This document shows positions 39,694 through 47,879 of a DNA stretch of 64,000 nucleotides, in pieces; within the stretch, counting starts at the first letter, position 1; each line of letters starts with the position of its first letter. The position numbers and the translations under genes are program-made. Location of the stretch: NCBI GenBank assembly GCA_963724385.1, contig CAVRUJ010000002.1:1612001-1676000 (forward strand), in the 5' to 3' direction. The stretch is from DASXQK01 sp963724385. Lineage in GTDB: Bacteria > Pseudomonadota > Alphaproteobacteria > Dongiales > Dongiaceae. A model generated the notes under the pieces. It was not told the DNA's origin. It searched no databases and saw nothing but the letters and a program-made list of their open reading frames with translations.

Positions 39694-42128
39694 TACGGTC
39701 CGTCGATGTTGCGTCCAAGAACTTCGCGCTTGCCGACATGGTTGGCGGGGCTCACCACCCCTTCCCGTTCCATGCGCTCGATCAGGCGCGCGGCGCGGTT
39801 ATAGCCGATCTGCAGATGCCGCTGCACGAAACTCGTCGAGGCCTTGCGCTCGCGGCAGACGAGAGCCACGGCCTTGTCGTAGAGGTCGTCGCCGCCCTCT
39901 TCGCCGGCGCCGGGTCCGCTGGCGCCCACTTCGGTTTCGTCCTCGCGGGTGACGTCTTCAATATAGGAAGGCTGGCCCTGGTCTTTAAGGTGCCGGACCA
40001 CGGCTTCGACCTCGAGGTCGGAGACGAACGGGCCGTGAACGCGGATGATCCGGCCGCCTTGGGCCATGTACAGCATGTCGCCCTGGCCCAGGAGCTGCTC
40101 GGCCCCCGGCTCGCCCAGGATGGTGCGGCTGTCGATCCGGCTGGTGACATGGAAGCTGACCCGGGTCGGGAAATTGGCCTTGATCGTGCCGGTGATGACG
40201 TCGACCGACGGCCGTTGGGTCGCCATGATGATGTGGATGCCGGCGGCCCGCGCCATCTGGGCCAGGCGCTGGACGGCCGCCTCGATGTCCTTGCCGGCGA
40301 CCAGCATGAGATCGGCCATCTCGTCCACCACCACCACGACGAAGGGCAGCGGCGCCAGGTCGAAGGGCTGCTCCTCGTAGATCGGGTTTCCCGTCTCGGG
40401 ATCGAAGCCGGTCTGGACCCGGCGGGTGAGCGCCTCGCCCATCGCCGCCGCCTGTTCGACCCGCTGGTTGTAGCCCTCGATGTTGCGCACGCCGAGCTGC
40501 GACATCTTGCGGTAGCGGCCCTCCATCTCGCGCACGGTCCATTTGAGGGCGACGATGGCCTTGCGCGGGTCGGTCACCACCGGCGCCAGCAGATGGGGGA
40601 TCCCGTCATAGGCCGAAAGCTCGAGCATCTTGGGGTCGACCATGATGAACTTGCAGCGCTCGGGCGGCAGGCGATAGATCAGCGACAGGATCATGGTGTT
40701 GATCGCCACTGACTTGCCCGAGCCGGTCGTGCCCGCGATCAGCAGATGCGGCATGCGTGCCAGGTCGACGATGACCGGCGACCCGCCGATGTCCTTGCCC
40801 AGCACGAGTGCCAGCTTCGCCGCCGTGCGCTCGTATTCCGCCGAAGCCAGGAGTTCGCGCAAGGTGACCTGCTCGCGGTTCCGGTTGGGCAGCTCGATGC
40901 CGATGACGCTGTGGCCGGGGACGACGGCGATGCGCACCGAGATGGCGCTCATGGAACGGGCGACGTCGTCGGCCAGGCCCACCACCCGACTCGTCTTGGT
41001 GCCCGGTGCCGGTTCCAGCTCGTAGAGCGTGACCACGGGCCCGGGGCGCACCTTCACGATCTGGCCGCGCACGCCGAAGTCCTGCAGCACCGATTCGAGC
41101 AGCCGGGCGTTCTTCTCCAGGGACTCTTCGTTGACCCGCTGGGCGCTGCGGTCCTTGACCGGCTGCTGCAGCAGGTCGAGGGCCGGCAACTCGTATTCCG
41201 CGTCGGGCACGAGGTCGAGGGTCGCCTGGCCGGCTTTGGCGGCGCGCCTGCCGGGCTTGGCCTTCGGGCGCTGGCGCTCGACCAGCGGTTCGTCCTCCTC
41301 GCGTCCCGGCCGCACGCCTGCGGCCAACGCCGGCCCGACGGAAAGCGGGCCTTCCTCGTCGCGCTCCTCCAGGACCTTGTCGCCGAAGCGCGGCTCGACC
41401 CGGCTTGGCCGCGCCTGGGCATAGCGTTCGGCCCGGTACTCGGCCGCTTCGGCCGGCTTCTTGCGGCGGAACAGCCGGAAGACCGAGCCGGCGCCCCGGC
41501 CCATGTCGCTGCTGGCGCTGGCAAGCGCCTGCCCCGCCGCCTGGTAGCGCCGCCAGGCGATGCCGAGCGAGATGTAGTAGAGCGGCAGGGCCACGGTCAG
41601 GGCGGCGACCTTCAGCGTCCAGTTGGGCGCGCCGGTCAAGCCCGCGAGCCCGTGCCAATTGCCCCCGCCATCGACCAGCAGGCGGCCCGCGAATCCGCCG
41701 AGACCGCCGCGAAACTCCGAATCGGTATCCCAGGGAATGAGGTCCAGGCTGATGGAGGCAGCGATGATGCTGGCCGGAAGCAGCAGCAGGCGCAGCCACC
41801 AGAACCCGCCCTCCCGGTGGCGCAGCAGCTTCCATCCCCACACCACGACGGCAAGGACGAGGAGGAAGCCGGCGAGTCCCAGACTTTCCAGCAGGAGATC
41901 GGCGACATAGGCCCCCGGAATCCCCAGCAGATTGTCGACGGGTCCGTCGACCGAGCGGTTGAAGGAGGGATCGGTCGCCTTGGCCGAGAGCAGGGCGACC
42001 AGGGTCGCGATGCCCAGCGCCAGCATGACGAGGCCCAGGAGCTCTTCCAGCCTTCGCGCCAGGAACCGGCGCGTGGCCGAGGGCACGATCGTCGTGGCGG
42101 CTTCTTCGGACACGGCGTCGTCGCTCAC
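39693..42128 (-). CDS. ftsK: DNA translocase FtsK/SpoIIIE
   Basis: 811 residues. Four hydrophobic segments lie in the first 190 residues, then a short linker (about residues 200-320, charged). The motor follows with LYELEPAPGTKTSRVVGL, Walker A GTTGSGKSVAIN, VDPKMLELSAYDGIPHL and VVDEMADLMLVAGKD. The C-terminal gamma winged helix is STSFVQRHLQIGYNRAARL. It pumps chromosome dimers to the septum during division. The linker is short compared with E. coli FtsK, as is common in alphaproteobacteria. The start overlaps the dapC stop by four bases. Confidence 0.95.
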   Translation of the reverse strand: MSDDAVSEEAATTIVPSATRRFLARRLEELLGLVMLALGIATLVALLSAKATDPSFNRSVDGPVDNLLGIPGAYVADLLLESLGLAGFLLVLAVVVWGWKLLRHREGGFWWLRLLLLPASIIAASISLDLIPWDTDSEFRGGLGGFAGRLLVDGGGNWHGLAGLTGAPNWTLKVAALTVALPLYYISLGIAWRRYQAAGQALASASSDMGRGAGSVFRLFRRKKPAEAAEYRAERYAQARPSRVEPRFGDKVLEERDEEGPLSVGPALAAGVRPGREEDEPLVERQRPKAKPGRRAAKAGQATLDLVPDAEYELPALDLLQQPVKDRSAQRVNEESLEKNARLLESVLQDFGVRGQIVKVRPGPVVTLYELEPAPGTKTSRVVGLADDVARSMSAISVRIAVVPGHSVIGIELPNRNREQVTLRELLASAEYERTAAKLALVLGKDIGGSPVIVDLARMPHLLIAGTTGSGKSVAINTMILSLIYRLPPERCKFIMVDPKMLELSAYDGIPHLLAPVVTDPRKAIVALKWTVREMEGRYRKMSQLGVRNIEGYNQRVEQAAAMGEALTRRVQTGFDPETGNPIYEEQPFDLAPLPFVVVVVDEMADLMLVAGKDIEAAVQRLAQMARAAGIHIIMATQRPSVDVITGTIKANFPTRVSFHVTSRIDSRTILGEPGAEQLLGQGDMLYMAQGGRIIRVHGPFVSDLEVEAVVRHLKDQGQPSYIEDVTREDETEVGASGPGAGEEGGDDLYDKAVALVCRERKASTSFVQRHLQIGYNRAARLIERMEREGVVSPANHVGKREVLGRNIDGP

Positions 42129-43348
42129 TGGGCCGCCCGGTTGCTCAAATCGCGTGAAGGGCCCGCGCCGTCGAGGACCTGGACGAGGCGAAGCAGGGCC
42201 CCTTCCACCACCGCCGGCTCATGCACCAGCGCGACGCGGATGTAGCCTGCGGCGGGGTTGACGCCATCGGCGCCGGGCCGCGCCATATAGCCGCCGGGCA
42301 GCACGCGAAGGCCCGCCTCAGCCCAGAGCCGCTTTGCCGCCTGCTCGCCGTCGCCCACGTCCAGCCAGAGGAAGAACCCGCCACCGGGCGGAACATAGCC
42401 AAAGCGCCGGCCTATCACCCGCTCGGCGATGGCGAAGCATGCCCGATAGCGCTCCCGGACCGCTTCCACATGGGCCTCGTCGCGCCAGAGAGCGACCGAG
42501 GCCGCCAGCACCGGGAAGGAAGGCGCCACGCCGCCGTAGTTGACGAGCTGCGTCACCCGACGGATCAGGCGACGATCGCCGGCGATGAAACCCGATCGCA
42601 GGCCGGGCGCCGAGGAGCGCTTGGACAGCGAATGCAGCACGACAAGCTTGTCGAGACGCCCGTCGGCGACCTCCAATGCGCCCGCCGGCGGCTGGCCGAA
42701 ATAGATCTCCGCGTAGCACTCGTCGAAGGCCACGGTGAACCCATGCCGCCGGCCGAGCGCGAGCCATCGGGCGAGGTAGTCCTTGCTGGCGACGGCCCCC
42801 TGGGGGTTGGAGGGCGAGCAGACATAGGCGAGCGCGGTGCGGCGGAGGACCGCCTCGGGCGCGGCCTCGGGATCGGGCAGGAAACCGGTCTCGCGGGTCG
42901 CCGGCAGGAACACCGGCTCGGCCCCCGCGATTGCCGCCGCCCCGGCATAGCAGTGATAGAAGGGATTGGGGATCAGCACCGCCGGCCGCTCGCCCTTGCC
43001 CTGCCATTCCGGCACGCTGGCCAGCGCGACGTGAAAGATCGCCTCGCGGCTGCCCGCGCAGGGCATGATCTCGGCATCGCGGTCGATGAGGCCGGAAGGC
43101 AGCCGATAGCGCTGCGTAAGCCAATCGGCCACCGCGGCGCGGAACTCGGGCGTGCCGGCGGTCTGGGGATAGCGCGACCACTCGGCCTTGTGGCGCTCGA
43201 GGGTTTCCGCCAGGAAGGCGGGCGGCGGCGCCTGGGGCTCGCCCACCGAAAGGGCAAGCGCTGTCCCTCCCGGCTGAACGCCTGCCAGCAGGGCGTTGAG
43301 GCGGGTGAAGGGATGGAAGTTGAGGAGAGGGTCGAGCCGATCGCTCAA
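42125..43348 (-). CDS. dapC: Succinyldiaminopimelate aminotransferase-type PLP enzyme
   Basis: 407 residues, fold-type I aminotransferase. ALALSVGEPQAPPPAFL and YPQTAGTPEFRAAVADWL begin the PLP domain. The cofactor Lys lies in VLHSLSKRSSAPGLRSGF, and Asp-x-x-Tyr appears in FDECYAEIYF. The N-terminal RLDPLLNFHPFTRLNALLAGV is characteristic of the DapC branch, which makes the lysine/cell-wall precursor. It is first in the operon with ftsK and lolA, with a four-base overlap to ftsK. Confidence 0.85.
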   Translation of the reverse strand: MSDRLDPLLNFHPFTRLNALLAGVQPGGTALALSVGEPQAPPPAFLAETLERHKAEWSRYPQTAGTPEFRAAVADWLTQRYRLPSGLIDRDAEIMPCAGSREAIFHVALASVPEWQGKGERPAVLIPNPFYHCYAGAAAIAGAEPVFLPATRETGFLPDPEAAPEAVLRRTALAYVCSPSNPQGAVASKDYLARWLALGRRHGFTVAFDECYAEIYFGQPPAGALEVADGRLDKLVVLHSLSKRSSAPGLRSGFIAGDRRLIRRVTQLVNYGGVAPSFPVLAASVALWRDEAHVEAVRERYRACFAIAERVIGRRFGYVPPGGGFFLWLDVGDGEQAAKRLWAEAGLRVLPGGYMARPGADGVNPAAGYIRVALVHEPAVVEGALLRLVQVLDGAGPSRDLSNRAAQ

Positions 43349-43414
43349 GAAAACCTCGCCGGCGCCAGCGCCTTGTTTATCAATTGCGTTTCATTCACCG
43401 GGCGCACAAGCCAA

Positions 43415-43445
43415 CACCGCCGGCCGATGGCGTCGGCCGGCGGTG
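43415..43445 (-). terminator. Strong hairpin downstream of amt
   Basis: Perfect 13-base arms caccgccggccga / tcggccggcggtg with a five-base loop, lying 79 bases past the amt stop and 67 bases before dapC on the minus strand. Only a short T-pair follows, so it is a terminator-like hairpin rather than a textbook one. Confidence 0.55.
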
Positions 43446-43523
43446 CGCGCTGTCGCCGTCGGGACAAAACGCAAACGACTTTACCGGCGGGCAGCCCCCC
43501 TTACAAGCTTGCCGGCAGCCCGT

Positions 43524-44819
43524 TCAGGCGACGGATTCGCCATGCAGCGCGATATCCAGGCCGTCGCGCTCGACCTCGTCGGGAACCCTGAGGCCGATGA
43601 CCAGGTCGACGAGTTTCAGCAGGATGAAGCTGACCACGGCGTCATAGACGATGGTCGTGGCCACGCCGTAGAACTGGATCAGGACCTGGCCAGCATTGCC
43701 GTCGATGAGGCCGACCGCGGAATCCCCGCCCACCGCCCGCCTGGCGAAGACACCGGTCAGCAGGGCGCCGATGATGCCGCCGATCGCGTGCACCCCGAAG
43801 GCATCGAGGGAATCGTCATAGCCAAGCGCGTTCTTGAGCGTCGTCGCCGCGAAGAAGCAGAGGGCGCCGGCGGCAATCCCGATGACCAGCGCCCCGGTCG
43901 GATCGACGAAGCCCGAAGCCGGCGTCACCGCCACCAGCCCCGCGACCGCGCCGGAGATGATGCCCAGCACGCTCGGCTTCTTCTTGACCCCCCATTCGAC
44001 GAACATCCAGGCAAGCGCCGCCGCCGCGGTCGCGATCTGGGTGGTCGCCATGGCCATGCCGGCGCGCATGTCGGCCGCGGTCGCCGAGCCGGCGTTGAAG
44101 CCGAACCAGCCGACCCAGAGCAGCGAGGCGCCGATCAGGCTGAGGCCGACGTTGTTGGGGTGGAAGGGCGTCTTGCCGTAGCCCTTGCGCGGCCCGACGA
44201 CAAGGCAGGCGACCAGCCCGGCGACGCCGGCGTTGATGTGCACCACGGTTCCACCCGCGTAGTCGAGAACGCCCAAGCTGCCGAGGAAACCTCCGCCCCA
44301 GACCATATGGGCGATGGGCGCGTAGTCGAAGACGAGCCACAGCCCGCAGAAGGCCATGATGGCCGAGAACTTGACCCGGTCCACCACCGCGCCCGTCATC
44401 AGCGCAGGCGTGATGATGGCGAAGGTCATCTGGAAACACATGTAGACGCTCTCGGGAATCGTCGGCGCGAGCGGGCTCGCCCCGCCGATGGCCATGCCGT
44501 TCAGCATGACGCGGCCGAGGCTGCCCACAAAGCTGCCGCTGCCGGTGAAGGCGAGGCTGTAGCCGATCACCATCCACAGCACCGTCACCAGGCAGGTGAC
44601 GCCGAAGCTCTGGGCCATGGTGTTGAGCAGGTTCATCTTGCGGACCATGCCGGCGTAGAAAAGCGCCAGGCCCGGCACGGTCATCATCAGCACCAGGGCC
44701 GTGGAGGTCAGCATCCAGGCGGTGTCGCCCCGGTCGAGCGCCGGCGCGGCCTGGGCATTGCCCGGCAGCGCGAGGAGCAAAAGGAGCGGGATGGAAAGCA
44801 GGAACAGCACTCTTGGCAT
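43524..44819 (-). CDS. amtB: Ammonium transporter
   Basis: 431 residues. A signal peptide (MPRVLFLLSIPLLLLLALP to the AQA site) is followed by 11 membrane segments of the Amt/Mep/Rh fold. Pore and gate residues are in AWMLTSTALVLMMTVPGLALFYAG, the twin-His region GTVVHINAGVAGL, and FGVHAIGGIIGALLTG. It moves ammonium across the inner membrane. GGGGAGA lies seven bases before ATG 44819. A sigma-54 promoter is present at 44874-44890. The usual glnK partner is not adjacent on either side, which is unusual but not unique. Confidence 0.93.
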   Translation of the reverse strand: MPRVLFLLSIPLLLLLALPGNAQAAPALDRGDTAWMLTSTALVLMMTVPGLALFYAGMVRKMNLLNTMAQSFGVTCLVTVLWMVIGYSLAFTGSGSFVGSLGRVMLNGMAIGGASPLAPTIPESVYMCFQMTFAIITPALMTGAVVDRVKFSAIMAFCGLWLVFDYAPIAHMVWGGGFLGSLGVLDYAGGTVVHINAGVAGLVACLVVGPRKGYGKTPFHPNNVGLSLIGASLLWVGWFGFNAGSATAADMRAGMAMATTQIATAAAALAWMFVEWGVKKKPSVLGIISGAVAGLVAVTPASGFVDPTGALVIGIAAGALCFFAATTLKNALGYDDSLDAFGVHAIGGIIGALLTGVFARRAVGGDSAVGLIDGNAGQVLIQFYGVATTIVYDAVVSFILLKLVDLVIGLRVPDEVERDGLDIALHGESVA

Positions 44820-44873
44820 CGCAAAGTCTCCCCAATGGGCCGGCTGCAACTCGCTGGCTGTCATGAGCCGGGT

Positions 44874-44890
44874 AGCAAGCTGCGTGCCAA
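44874..44890 (-). promoter_or_regulatory. Sigma-54 (RpoN) promoter of amt
   Basis: The minus strand reads ttggcacgcagcttgct. The -24 GG and -12 GC are separated by exactly ten bases and match the consensus TGGCACG-N4-TTGC. It predicts a start about 44 bases before the amt ATG. This fits nitrogen-limitation control through NtrC and supports the ATG at 44819 over the in-frame ATG at 44864. Confidence 0.8.
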
Positions 44891-44960
44891 GCCCGGCAGG
44901 AGGGGATTCATGCCGCAGTGCGGTATGGAAGGCGGAATGCGATGAATGCTTCGCGGGCGG

Positions 44961-44981
44961 GCTGCCCAGGGAATGGGCAGC
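44961..44981. promoter_or_regulatory. Palindrome upstream of the sigma-54 promoter, candidate enhancer site
   Basis: gctgccc and gggcagc are perfect seven-base arms around agggaat, centred about 108 bases upstream of the predicted amt start. This is where NtrC-type activators bind, but the sequence is not the standard GCAC-N9-GTGC box. The region 44820-45031 otherwise has no gene. Confidence 0.35.
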
Positions 44982-45031
44982 GACATGGCGCCGCTTTACA
45001 AGCCCGGCTTCACACCCGAGGATCGCAGGGT

Positions 45032-46285
45032 ATGGCCGAGGGCAGCCCGATCAGGACCGAAGCGCTCATCGTCGGCGGCGGGCTGGTGGGAATGGCCGCC
45101 GCCGTGGCGCTCGCTGAGGGCGGGATCGCCACGGTCCTCATCGACAGCGAGCCGGCGGAGGAACGGCTGTCCGCCGGCTATGACGGGCGCTCGTCGGCGA
45201 TCGCCTTCGGCTCCCAGCAGGCGCTCGACCAGCTCGGGATCTGGCGGGCCATGGCGAGCGAAGCCGAGCCGATCCTGGACATTCGCGTTTCCGACGGGCG
45301 CCCCGGTGAGCCGGCGGCGCCGCTTTTCCTGCACTACGACCATCGCGAATCGGGTCTGGCCGCGCCCTTCGGCCACATCGTCGAGAACCGGGCCACCCGC
45401 CGGGCGCTCCTGGCAAGGCTGGCGGAGTTGCCGCTATTGACGGTGCTGGCGCCTGCCCGCCTGGCCCAGGTCGAACGCGGCGCGGACGCCGTCGAGGCCG
45501 AGCTGGCGGCCGGACGGCGCATCAGGGCGGATCTCCTGATCGCCGCCGACGGGGCCAATTCCGCCCTGCGCGCTGCGGCCGGAATCCCGATCGCCCAATT
45601 CGCCTATGCGCAGACCGGCATCGTCGCGACGGTTGCCCATGAGCTCGCCCATGAAGGCGTGGCCCATGAGTGTTTCCTGCCCTCGGGTCCCTTTGCCATG
45701 CTGCCCATGACCGATTGGCAGGGGCAACATCGCTCCTCCATCGTCTGGACCGAACGGCGCGCCCTGGCGCCGGCCCTGCTGGCGCTCGACGACGACGAAT
45801 TCTCGGCCGAGATCGAGCGGCGCTTCGGCGATTCCCTCGGCCGCATCCGGGTGCTGGGCGGGCGCTGGTCCTATCCCCTGCGGCTCATCCACGCGGCGCG
45901 CTACCTGGACCGGCGCCTGGTGCTGCTGGGCGATGCGGCCCATGCCATCCACCCCATCGCCGGCCAGGGCCTGAACCTCGGCTTGCGGGACGTGGCCGCG
46001 CTGGCCGAGGTCCTGGTGGACGCCCATCGCCTCGGCCTCGATATCGGGTCCTCGGCCGTGCTCGAAGACTACGAGCGCTGGCGGCGCTACGACACCATGC
46101 TGCTGATCGCCGTCACCGACAGCCTGAACCGGCTGTTTTCCAACGATCTCGCGCCGGTCCGATTGCTGCGCGACATGGGGCTCGCCGCCGTCAACCGGCT
46201 GCCGCCCCTGAAGCGCCTGTTCATGCGCCACGCCATGGGCGCGGCGGGCCCGCGTCCCCGGCTGCTGCGCGGGTTGCCGCTGTAG
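45032..46285 (+). CDS. UbiH/UbiF/COQ6-family FAD monooxygenase
   Basis: 417 residues. FAD motif EALIVGGGLVGMAAAVALAEGG at residues 9-30, the NAD(P)H/FAD DG motif LIAADGANSALR near 170, and the second FAD motif LLGDAAHAIHPIAGQGLNLGLRD near 290. These match the ring hydroxylases of ubiquinone biosynthesis (UbiH, UbiF, VisC, COQ6). Which ring position it hydroxylates cannot be decided. ATG 45032 lies seven codons before the FAD motif, so upstream starts are unlikely. It is convergent with the M24 gene 42 bases on. Confidence 0.92.
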   Translation: MAEGSPIRTEALIVGGGLVGMAAAVALAEGGIATVLIDSEPAEERLSAGYDGRSSAIAFGSQQALDQLGIWRAMASEAEPILDIRVSDGRPGEPAAPLFLHYDHRESGLAAPFGHIVENRATRRALLARLAELPLLTVLAPARLAQVERGADAVEAELAAGRRIRADLLIAADGANSALRAAAGIPIAQFAYAQTGIVATVAHELAHEGVAHECFLPSGPFAMLPMTDWQGQHRSSIVWTERRALAPALLALDDDEFSAEIERRFGDSLGRIRVLGGRWSYPLRLIHAARYLDRRLVLLGDAAHAIHPIAGQGLNLGLRDVAALAEVLVDAHRLGLDIGSSAVLEDYERWRRYDTMLLIAVTDSLNRLFSNDLAPVRLLRDMGLAAVNRLPPLKRLFMRHAMGAAGPRPRLLRGLPL

Positions 46286-46327
46286 AGGGTTCCTACGGCC
46301 CTTCGCCCGCCCCGCCAATGGCCGTCG

Positions 46328-47626
46328 TCACAGCCAGCGCGAGGGCAAAAGCTCGGTCTCGAAGGGGAACGTGGAAAGCAGCTCATAGCCCTTGTCGGTG
46401 ACCAGGATCTGCTGCTCCAGCTTCACGCCTTCGTCGCCGCCGACCTCGCCCATGTAGCTCTCGATGCAGATGGTCATGCCGGGCTCGAGCTCGCCGTCGT
46501 AGCCGGCACCCTTGTCATAGTCCTCGCGATAGAGGCTGGCCGGATATTCGTCGCACAGGCCGACGCCATGGAAGATCACCGAATAGCGGTTGGGCGCGCA
46601 GGCGGCCGGCAGCTTGAAGCTCTTCTCGGAGAATTCGCGGTAGCCGACACCGGGCTTCACCAGGTCGAGGTTGTTGTGGATCTGCTCGTAGGCGAGCCCG
46701 TAGAGATGCTTCTGCTTGGCGCTCGGCCGGCCGGGACCGCAAAAGAAGGTCCGCGACAGATCGGCGCAGTAGCCGAAGGGACCGATGAGGTCGGTGTCGA
46801 AGCTGACCAGCTCGCCCGCCCGGATGATGCGGTCGCTCGACTCCTGGAACCAGGGATTGGTCCGGCCGCCCGAGCTCAGCAGCCGCGTCTCGATCCATTC
46901 CCCGCCGAGCGCGATGTTGACCTGGTGGAGATGGGACCAAAGCTCGTTTTCGGTCATGCCGGGCCGCAGGACCTCGCGCATCTTGGCCATGCCCGCCTCG
47001 CAGGCCGAGACGGAATGGGCCATGCAGGCGATCTCATCGGGCGACTTGACGCTGCGCGCGAGCTCCATGATTTCCTGGCCGTCGCGGATCTCGATGCCGG
47101 CCTGTTCCAGGAGGTGGGTCCCGAGCGGCTCCAGCTTGTCGACGGCGAAGCGCCTGTTGCCGGCGCCATGCTTGGCCATGAGATCCAGAATCTCGGCTGC
47201 CCAGACTTTGGCGCGCTCCTCGGTCCGCGAGCCGGTGGAAAAATAGTACCAGGCCGTGGCCGGGCGCACCTCGGCGATGGTCTCGAGACCGTCCGACAGA
47301 TGCTCGCAGTTGTGGAAGTCGAACAGCGTGATGGGCCCTTCGGTCGGCACGAAGGCGTAACGGGTCGCGTTGTGCAGCACCCAGACCGCCATATTGCGGC
47401 TGCCGGTGGCGTAGCGGACATTGATCGGGTCATAGAGTAGGATGCCGGCATAGTCGCGCTTCTTCAGCTCGGCCCTGACGCGGCCCAGGCGATAGGCGCG
47501 TAAGCGGCGCATGTCGGGCTGATCGACGCAATCCAGCATGCCGAAACCCACGGCCTTGCGGCCGGCGCGCTGCGCCGCCTCCAGGGATCGGGGCAGCGGC
47601 TTCATCGGGCTCGTGTCGGGCGCCAT
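46328..47626 (-). CDS. M24 metallopeptidase-fold protein, DddP-like
   Basis: 432 residues with the creatinase/prolidase two-domain layout. All six metal ligands of the DddP/M24 type are visible: the two Asp of SFDTDLIG, Asp in YCADLSRTF, His in FHGVGLCDEYP, Glu in ICIESYMGE and Glu in VKLEQQILV. The phrases DPINVRYATGSRNM, GGEWIETRLLSSGGRTNPWFQ and HGVGLCDEYP closely resemble the DMSP lyase DddP as I recall it. The protein may be a DMSP lyase, an Xaa-Pro peptidase or another M24 hydrolase. GGAGA lies ten bases before ATG 47626. No dmd or acu genes are nearby. Confidence 0.85.
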   Translation of the reverse strand: MAPDTSPMKPLPRSLEAAQRAGRKAVGFGMLDCVDQPDMRRLRAYRLGRVRAELKKRDYAGILLYDPINVRYATGSRNMAVWVLHNATRYAFVPTEGPITLFDFHNCEHLSDGLETIAEVRPATAWYYFSTGSRTEERAKVWAAEILDLMAKHGAGNRRFAVDKLEPLGTHLLEQAGIEIRDGQEIMELARSVKSPDEIACMAHSVSACEAGMAKMREVLRPGMTENELWSHLHQVNIALGGEWIETRLLSSGGRTNPWFQESSDRIIRAGELVSFDTDLIGPFGYCADLSRTFFCGPGRPSAKQKHLYGLAYEQIHNNLDLVKPGVGYREFSEKSFKLPAACAPNRYSVIFHGVGLCDEYPASLYREDYDKGAGYDGELEPGMTICIESYMGEVGGDEGVKLEQQILVTDKGYELLSTFPFETELLPSRWL

Positions 47627-47748
47627 GGGGATATGATCTCCGGGGAATGAGGTCTGCCGGCCAGTCTCGGTGGCTGAATCGGCCGAGTCCAGCAGCCATC
47701 CGACCTCCCCTGGCTTAAACTCGCCGTCGGGTAGCCGCTTCTACTCCC

Positions 47749-47826
47749 GTCATTCCCGCGCAAGCGGGAATCCAGGCTGCAAATACCGGCCGTCTGATCG
47801 TGGATGCCCGCTTCCGCGGGCATGAC
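47749..47826. repeat. Inverted REP-like pair
   Basis: 47749-47774 (gtcattcccgcgcaagcggg...) and 47801-47826 (tggatgcccgcttccgcggg...) are each internally palindromic and lie as an inverted pair 26 bases apart. This is the widespread cattcccgcg-type REP element. It lies in the 253-base gap between the M24 and HD-GYP genes (both minus strand). Confidence 0.75.
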
Positions 47827-47879
47827 GAGAGGGAAGTGATGCCTTTGCGAGAATGTGGAGTATCCTCAGCGCACACCCT

